Source: DATCZB01 sp035513215 (lineage in GTDB: Bacteria; Pseudomonadota; Gammaproteobacteria; Steroidobacterales; Rariloculaceae). From it: 11,002 nucleotides of DNA. Both the position numbers and the translations under genes were made by a program. The notes beneath the pieces were generated by a model, which made no database searches, was not told where the DNA came from, and saw nothing but the letters and a program-made list of their open reading frames with translations. The first letter of the stretch is position 1. Each line of letters starts with the position of its first letter. Positions 1 through 5,046 of the stretch are shown one piece after another. The stretch spans positions 1-11,002 of the forward strand of contig DATKCK010000041.1 of assembly GCA_035513215.1 (NCBI GenBank), read 5' to 3'.

Positions 1-1200
1 GCAGCGGCTCTCGAGCGCGGCGTGCCCGAGGCACTCGGAGTATCGAGCGAGCGTCTCGATCGCCTGAGCCAAGCGCTGTCGGGCTACGTCGAGAACGAGC
101 AACTCGCGGGCTCGGTCACGCTCGTGGCCCGGCACGGTGAGATCGCCTACCTCGAGGCATTCGGATCGCGGGATCTCGAGTCGCGCTCGGCGATGCAGAC
201 CGATACGATCTTTCGCATCGCGTCCCAGTCCAAGGCCATCGTCAGCACGGCCGCGATGATCCTTCAGGAGGAAGGTCGGCTGCTGATTACGGACCCCGTC
301 GGCGATTACATCCCGGAGTTTGCCGAGACGACGGTCGCCGTCCCGCGCGATGACGGCTATGACGTCGCGCCCGCGAATCGGCCGATCACGATCCGCGACC
401 TTCTGACTCACACGTCGGGTTTCGACTATGGCACCGGCGTTGCGGCCGATGCGTGGGAGGCCGCCGGCATTCAGGGCTACTATTTTTCGGACCGTGACGA
501 GCCGATCGGCGAGACCGCTCGGCGCATGGCGAGCCTGCCGGCCAGCGCCCATCCGGGCGAGCGTTGGATCTACGGCTACAGCACCGACATCCTGGGCGCC
601 GTCGTCGAGCGCGCCGCGGGCATTCCGCTCGACGAGTTCCTGAGCGCGAGCCTCTTCGAGCCGCTCGGCATGACGGACACGCATTTCTATCTGCCGCGCG
701 GCAAGCGCGATCGCCTTGCAACGGTCTACGGCATCTTCGACGGCGCCGCGCTCGGGCGCGCGCCCGAGGCAGGATCGGCCGGGCAGGGCGCCTTCGTCGA
801 AGGGCCGCGCGAGAGTTTCTCGGGCGGTGCGGGACTGCTGTCAACGGCGACGGATTACGCGAGATTCCTGCAGATGCTATTGAACGGGGGCGAGCTCGGT
901 GGCGTTCGCATTCTGAGCCCGAAAACCGTCGAGCTGATGAGCGTCGATCATCTCGGCGAAGTCACATTCGATCCGGGCAGCGGCTTCGGCCTCGGCTTCA
1001 GCGTGCTCGAGGACGTCGGCACGCGCGGCACGCCGGGATCCGTCGGCGAGCTCGGCTGGGGCGGCGCCTACCACAGCACGTACTGGATAGATCCGGTCGA
1101 GCAGCTCGTCGTCGTGCACCTGACTCAGCTCATACCAGCCGGGGATGTCGACGATCAGACCAAGGTCAGGACATTGATTTATCAGGCGATCGTCGATTGA
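1..1200 (+). CDS. Class C beta-lactamase-related serine hydrolase (5' partial)
   Basis: The reading frame is open to the left edge (the codons at 1-21 are coding). The GTG at 22 is probably not the true start, and the N-terminus with any signal peptide lies outside the window. The protein has the class C beta-lactamase / esterase EstB / DD-peptidase fold. The nucleophile motif SxxK (Ser-Gln-Ser-Lys) is at nt 223-234 in the context FRIASQSK. A Tyr-Ser-Thr at nt 577-585, in WIYGYSTDILG, fits the second motif (YxN or YSx), and HTSGF is the usual family signature. The C-terminal GWGG box (around nt 1054-1065) is followed by AYHSTYW rather than the commoner AxGTxFW, so the third motif is unusual. 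The family includes esterases, D-aminopeptidases and peptidase-like hydrolases, so true beta-lactamase activity cannot be assumed. It is the first visible gene of a four-gene plus-strand block; the next start is 61 nt downstream. The fold is sure, the substrate unknown. Confidence 0.9.
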   Translation, partial: AAALERGVPEALGVSSERLDRLSQALSGYVENEQLAGSVTLVARHGEIAYLEAFGSRDLESRSAMQTDTIFRIASQSKAIVSTAAMILQEEGRLLITDPVGDYIPEFAETTVAVPRDDGYDVAPANRPITIRDLLTHTSGFDYGTGVAADAWEAAGIQGYYFSDRDEPIGETARRMASLPASAHPGERWIYGYSTDILGAVVERAAGIPLDEFLSASLFEPLGMTDTHFYLPRGKRDRLATVYGIFDGAALGRAPEAGSAGQGAFVEGPRESFSGGAGLLSTATDYARFLQMLLNGGELGGVRILSPKTVELMSVDHLGEVTFDPGSGFGLGFSVLEDVGTRGTPGSVGELGWGGAYHSTYWIDPVEQLVVVHLTQLIPAGDVDDQTKVRTLIYQAIVD

Positions 1201-1246
1201 ACGACCGGAGCGACACGATTGGATGGATTGCGTCGGTATGCGGCGC

Positions 1247-1254
1247 GAAGGGGA
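1247..1254 (+). promoter_or_regulatory. Ribosome binding site deciding the start at 1262
   Basis: GAAGGGGA lies 7 nt upstream of the ATG at 1262. It selects this start over the in-frame ATG at 1223. The 13-residue extension from 1223 would be hydrophilic and would bury a good Sec signal peptide. Confidence 0.7.
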
Positions 1255-1261
1255 CTCGAAA

Positions 1262-1933
1262 ATGACAGCAATAAACCGACTCTCGGCCATTCTGGCCAGT
1301 TTCTTTATCGTCCTTGCGTCTGCTCATGGTCAGCCGGCGGCCGATCGGAATTTGCCGGCCGACGTCGATCCCGAATCCCTGTCGCGGCTGCCGGCGCTGA
1401 CGCGCGACGAGCTCGACGAGGAGGGCAAGGCCGCATGGGACCTCGTCGTCGGCGACGGCCCGCGGCCTCTGACCGGGCCCGCCGCGGTCTCGATGCACAG
1501 CCCGAAGGTCGCCGAGGCCTTCCATCTCCTGAATCAGTACCTGCGATTCAACGGCGTGCTCGAGGCGCGTGATTACGAGGTCGCGATCCTCCAGGCCGCA
1601 TGGGAATTCGAGCAGGCTTACGAATGGTCGGCGCATGAGGGCGCGGCGCGGCGGTTCGGCGTTCCCGATGCCGTCATCGACGCCGTGAAGTACGACCGGG
1701 ATCTCGCCGGCCTTCCCGAGAAGGATCAGCTGATCCTGCGCTTCGCCCGCGCACTGCTGCGCGATCACGAGGTGAGCTCGGAGCTATATGCTGAGGTCGT
1801 CGAAGTGTTCGGTCGGCGCGGTATGGTCGATCTCGCGACGATCATGGGCGACTACATCATGGTCGGGTTCGTGCTGACGGCGGCCGATCAGCATTTGCCG
1901 CCGAACCTGCCGAATACCTTGCCCCCGCGCTGA
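1262..1933 (+). CDS. Exported carboxymuconolactone decarboxylase (CMD)-fold protein, cysteine-free
   Basis: The 223-residue protein starts at ATG 1262, behind a good SD. Residues 1 to about 22 form a Sec-type signal peptide: Asn-Arg, then a hydrophobic core, then Ala-His-Gly before Gln. The mature part is an all-alpha CMD/AhpD-like protein with the signature around residues 110-150: YEVAILQAA, then EFEQAYEWSAHEGAARRFGV. This YEW..H form of the CMD motif occurs in many CMD-family proteins that lack the CxxC of AhpD. No cysteine is present anywhere in the chain, so a peroxidase or disulfide reductase role is excluded. The likely role is a non-redox hydrolase, decarboxylase or binding function on a ring or lactone substrate, but this is inference. 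The gene lies between a serine hydrolase and a PQQ dehydrogenase on the same strand, and an exported location matches the dehydrogenase. Family assignment is confident; reaction unknown. Confidence 0.85.
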   Translation: MTAINRLSAILASFFIVLASAHGQPAADRNLPADVDPESLSRLPALTRDELDEEGKAAWDLVVGDGPRPLTGPAAVSMHSPKVAEAFHLLNQYLRFNGVLEARDYEVAILQAAWEFEQAYEWSAHEGAARRFGVPDAVIDAVKYDRDLAGLPEKDQLILRFARALLRDHEVSSELYAEVVEVFGRRGMVDLATIMGDYIMVGFVLTAADQHLPPNLPNTLPPR

Positions 1934-1956
1934 GGCGAAAAGAGCTCGGGTTAGCC

Positions 1957-1983
1957 ATGCTTCACCAGCTGGACCTCGCATGA
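1957..1983 (+). other. Possible 8-codon leader ORF coupled to the PQQ dehydrogenase start
   Basis: An ATG at 1957 opens a frame encoding MLHQLDLA that ends with TGA at 1981-1983. That stop overlaps the dehydrogenase ATG at 1980 as ATGA. The dehydrogenase has no convincing SD of its own, so ribosomes terminating here could re-initiate. The mini-ORF itself has only a weak purine-rich stretch upstream (around 1937-1950). Chance is a real alternative for so short a frame. Confidence 0.25.
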
Positions 1984-4061
1984 GACGGATGGCAAATCTC
2001 TTCGTCGGAGTCGCTTGCATGGCGCTGGCCGCAGTCGCCTGCGGGCAGCGTCCGCCAGCCGGCGTCGACCACGAGCGCCTGCTCGGGGCCGACAACGAGC
2101 CCGGCAACTGGATGACCTGGGGCCGGACTTATTCCGAGCAGCGATTCAGCCCGCTCGACGAGATCAACGACGGCAACGTCGATGAGCTCGGGCTCGCCTG
2201 GTATTTCGATCTCGACACGGACCGCGCAGTCGAGGGCACGCCGCTCGTCATCGACGGCGTCATGTATCTGACGAGCGCGTGGACAGTCACCTATGCCCTC
2301 GATGCCGCGACCGGTGAGCTGATCTGGTCGTACGATCCGGAAGTGCCGGCCGAGTGGGGCGGCAATTCCTGCTGCGGCGTCGGCAGCCGCGGGCTCGCGG
2401 CCTGGGATGGGAAGATCATCATCGCGACGCTCGACGGCCGCCTGATCGCGCTCGACGCCGAAAACGGCAAGCCGATCTGGACGACGCAGACGTTCAGCAG
2501 AGACTGGCCGTACGCGATCACCGGCGCGCCGCGCGTTTTCGACGGCCGTGTTCTGATCGGCAACGGCGGCGCCGAGCTCGGCGTGCGCGGTTACGTCACG
2601 GCCTACGACGTCGATACCGGCGAAGAGCTCTGGCGCTTTTACACCGTGCCCGGCAATCCGGCCGACGGCTTCGAGTCGCGGGCAATGGAGACGGCGGCCG
2701 AGACCTGGAACGGCGAATGGTGGAAGTGGGGCGGCGGCGGCACGGTCTGGGATTCGATCGTCTATGACCCTGCGCTCGATTACATATATATAGGAGTCGG
2801 CAACGGCTCGCCATGGGTGCAGGCCTATCGCAGCCCGGGCGGCGGCGACAATCTGTTCCTGGCATCGATCGTCGCGGTCGAGGCCGAGACCGGCGAATAC
2901 GTCTGGCACTACCAGCAGGTGCCGGGCGAGCAATGGGATTTCACGGCGACCCAGCCGATGATCCTGGCCGATCTTACGATCGACGGGCGCGAGCGAAAGA
3001 TCCTGATGCAGGCGCCGAAGAACGCGTTCTTCTATGTGCTCGATCGCGAGACCGGGGAGCTGATCTCGGCCGAGGAGTTCGCGCCGAACTACTGGGCGAG
3101 TCATGTCGATCTCGCCACGGGCCGGCCCGTCATCAATCCGGCGGCGTTCTATGACACCGAGCCCGTGCTGATGACGCCGTCGCCGCCCGGCGCGCACAAC
3201 TGGCAGCCGATGTCGTACAGCCCTCTGACCGGCCTCGTCTATTTCCCGGCGCAGGAAGTCTGGATGCCCTACGCGCGCGATCCGGGCTTTCCCGTCGACG
3301 AGCCGCGCGGGTTTCGCATCGGCAACGGCTGGGGCGGCGCGCTCGGCGAGGCCGGCCGCGCGGCGATGGCAATCGCCGGCGAGCGCGCGAGGGGCTGGCT
3401 CACGGCCTGGGATCCCGTCCGCCAGCGCGAGGCCTGGCGCGTCGACTACTCGGGCACGGGCTCGGGCGGCGTGCTCGCGACGGCCGGCAACGTCGTCGTG
3501 CAGGGCACCGTCGACGACACGGTCGCGATCTACCGCGCCGACAACGGCGAGAAGCTCTGGGAAGCGCTCGTCAACACCGAGCCTTCGGCAGGGCCGATCA
3601 GCTACACCGTCGACGGCTTGCAGTACATCGCGCTCAACGCCGGTATGCACGGCATGGCGCGTGCCGGCTTTGGTGCCGGTCCGGTCAATCGCGCCGGCGG
3701 TCGCGTGCTTGCATTCAGGCTCGGCGGCACCGAGACGCTGCCGCCGCTCGTCGAGCCCGTGACGATGACGGCGCCGCCGCCGGTGCAAGACGTCGACGCG
3801 GACGTGCTCGAAACAGGCAACGGCGTTTACCACCGTGTCTGCGCCGGCTGTCACGGCATGCGCGTCGTCGGCGGCGGCGTGATTCCGGATCTGCGCTACA
3901 TGAGCGCTGAAACTCACGCGGAGTTCGACAGGATCGTGCTCGAAGGCACGCTGGCCGACCGCGGCATGGTCGGCTTCGCCGACCGGGTCACGCCTGAGGA
4001 AGCCGAGGCGATTCATGCCTACGTGATCGTGCGGGCCAATGAGGATTGGGAAGGACAATAG
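1980..4061 (+). CDS. PQQ-dependent quinohemoprotein alcohol dehydrogenase (type II)
   Basis: The 693-residue protein has the usual length of type II quinohemoprotein alcohol dehydrogenases, which oxidise alcohols in the periplasm and pass electrons from PQQ to a fused heme. Residues 1-21 are a signal peptide ending VACGQ; Cys21 could be a weak lipobox, but soluble export is as likely. An eight-bladed propeller follows, with repeated docking motifs of the type DxxTGxxxW. The adjacent-cysteine disulfide Cys131-Cys132 (NSCCGV) is present. Predicted Ca/PQQ ligands are Glu199 (GAELGVRGY), Asn275 (GNGSPW) and catalytic Asp320 (WDFTATQP). The D+2 residue is Thr322, as in calcium enzymes; lanthanide enzymes have Asp there. 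The C-terminal cytochrome c domain (about 600-693) has CAGCH at 621-625, and Met663 is the probable axial ligand. Start at ATG 1980 is favoured by the signal peptide; ATG 1989 is an alternative. Substrate unknown. No PQQ biosynthesis gene is in the window. Confidence 0.95.
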   Translation: MRRMANLFVGVACMALAAVACGQRPPAGVDHERLLGADNEPGNWMTWGRTYSEQRFSPLDEINDGNVDELGLAWYFDLDTDRAVEGTPLVIDGVMYLTSAWTVTYALDAATGELIWSYDPEVPAEWGGNSCCGVGSRGLAAWDGKIIIATLDGRLIALDAENGKPIWTTQTFSRDWPYAITGAPRVFDGRVLIGNGGAELGVRGYVTAYDVDTGEELWRFYTVPGNPADGFESRAMETAAETWNGEWWKWGGGGTVWDSIVYDPALDYIYIGVGNGSPWVQAYRSPGGGDNLFLASIVAVEAETGEYVWHYQQVPGEQWDFTATQPMILADLTIDGRERKILMQAPKNAFFYVLDRETGELISAEEFAPNYWASHVDLATGRPVINPAAFYDTEPVLMTPSPPGAHNWQPMSYSPLTGLVYFPAQEVWMPYARDPGFPVDEPRGFRIGNGWGGALGEAGRAAMAIAGERARGWLTAWDPVRQREAWRVDYSGTGSGGVLATAGNVVVQGTVDDTVAIYRADNGEKLWEALVNTEPSAGPISYTVDGLQYIALNAGMHGMARAGFGAGPVNRAGGRVLAFRLGGTETLPPLVEPVTMTAPPPVQDVDADVLETGNGVYHRVCAGCHGMRVVGGGVIPDLRYMSAETHAEFDRIVLEGTLADRGMVGFADRVTPEEAEAIHAYVIVRANEDWEGQ

Positions 4062-4116
4062 GGATGACGTGACCATTCGAGTCGTTAAAAGATTTGCGGC
4101 GCGTCTACGAATCGTC

Positions 4117-4124
4117 AGGGGGAG
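4117..4124 (+). promoter_or_regulatory. Strong ribosome binding site for the isomerase-family gene
   Basis: AGGGGGAG lies 6 nt before the ATG at 4131 and fixes the start, which also gives a complete Tat signal peptide. I see no convincing promoter in the 69-nt gap after the dehydrogenase, so co-transcription is plausible. Confidence 0.7.
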
Positions 4125-4130
4125 CGAAAC

Positions 4131-5021
4131 ATGCATATCGTTGTCAGAAGACCGAGCCTGAGTCGAAGAAAGTTGCTGTCCATTCTCGCGGCGTCGCCTG
4201 TTCTCGCGAGCCAGTCGGCCCGGGCGCTCGAGCCCGGCATACGCCAGGGCCGGCTCAGGCAGAGCGTCATGCCTCAGGTCTGGGGCGGACTGGCACTCGG
4301 CATCGAGGAGCGTTGCGAAGTGCTGGCCGCGCTCGGCTTCGCCGGCATGGACCTGCCGCAGCCGAACGAGCTTGCCGTGCTCGAGGATTACGGTCTGACG
4401 CCGGCAATGATGACCGGCACCGGTACGACGTTCGCCGACGGCCTGATCCGTCGCGAGCTGCACGACCAGATCGAGGAAGCGACGCGTACCGGTATCGATG
4501 TCTGCGTCGCGGGCGGCTGTCCGAATCTGATCGCTCTGCCCGGCGAGCGGCGCGGCATGTCGCGCGAGGAAGGCGCCGAGCACGCCGTCGAGATTCTGTC
4601 GCGCGTTGCGCCGTACGCCGAGGAAAAAGGCGTCAATGTCTGCATGGAGATCACGAACTCCAGGATCGAGGCCGACAACCGGACCGACCAGGTATTCGAC
4701 GACATTCACTGGGGCTTCGACGTCTGCCGTCGCACAGGCTCGCCGAATATCACGGTCGTTTACGACATCTATCACGTCCAGATTGCGAACGGGGATATTG
4801 TGCGCACGATGCGCGACAATCTCGGGCTGATCAGCCATGTGCACGTAGCCGGCGTCCCGTCGCGGGCCGAGATCGACTTGAGCGAGCTCGACTATCGCTA
4901 CATCGGGCGCGAGATCGCGGACATGGGTTACGACGGCTTCGTGGCCCAGGAATACACGCCGAGCCCGGGCCGGAATCCGCTGATCAGCCTGGCCGTCGGT
5001 TACGACATTCTGACCGTATAG
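4131..5021 (+). CDS. Tat-exported hydroxypyruvate isomerase-family (sugar isomerase/epimerase) TIM-barrel protein
   Basis: This 296-residue protein belongs to the xylose isomerase-like / AP-endonuclease 2 TIM-barrel superfamily and most resembles the hydroxypyruvate isomerase (Hyi) branch. The N-terminus carries a twin-arginine signal: Ser11-Arg12-Arg13-Lys14-Leu-Leu, a hydrophobic stretch, then Ala-Arg-Ala at 30-32 as the likely cleavage site. Predicted metal or catalytic residues sit where Hyi-like proteins have them: Glu173 (CMEITNS), Asp212 with His215 (YDIYHVQI), His236/His238 (SHVHVAGVPSRAEID) and Glu274 (AQEYTP). Hyi converts hydroxypyruvate and tartronate semialdehyde in the cytoplasm. 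A Tat signal instead implies folding with a metal before export and a periplasmic substrate, perhaps a sugar or keto-acid made by the dehydrogenase upstream. Exact substrate unknown. It ends 25 nt before the convergent protease gene. Confidence 0.88.
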   Translation: MHIVVRRPSLSRRKLLSILAASPVLASQSARALEPGIRQGRLRQSVMPQVWGGLALGIEERCEVLAALGFAGMDLPQPNELAVLEDYGLTPAMMTGTGTTFADGLIRRELHDQIEEATRTGIDVCVAGGCPNLIALPGERRGMSREEGAEHAVEILSRVAPYAEEKGVNVCMEITNSRIEADNRTDQVFDDIHWGFDVCRRTGSPNITVVYDIYHVQIANGDIVRTMRDNLGLISHVHVAGVPSRAEIDLSELDYRYIGREIADMGYDGFVAQEYTPSPGRNPLISLAVGYDILTV

Positions 5022-5046
5022 TCGCTCGCCCGGTTCGGCAGCGACT
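5020..5046. terminator. Bidirectional hairpin between convergent genes
   Basis: AGTCGCT (5020-5026) pairs perfectly with AGCGACT (5040-5046). A further 3-bp GCC/GGC (5028-5030, 5037-5039) stacks inside after one bulged C, leaving a 6-nt loop. The left arm overlaps the TAG stop at 5019-5021 and the right arm abuts the protease stop at 5047-5049. There is no U-tract on either side, so it is a candidate terminator or mRNA 3'-end structure, not a textbook intrinsic terminator. Confidence 0.45.

Noticed and set aside
1223..1261. A 13-codon extension of the CMD-fold protein
   Set aside because: The hydrophilic extension would mask the Sec signal peptide, and the SD GAAGGGGA is placed for the ATG at 1262.
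1980..4061. Lanthanide-dependent (XoxF-like) methanol dehydrogenase
   Set aside because: The D+2 residue is Thr, a cytochrome c domain is fused at the C-terminus, and the WDFTATQP context matches type II quinohemoprotein alcohol dehydrogenases.
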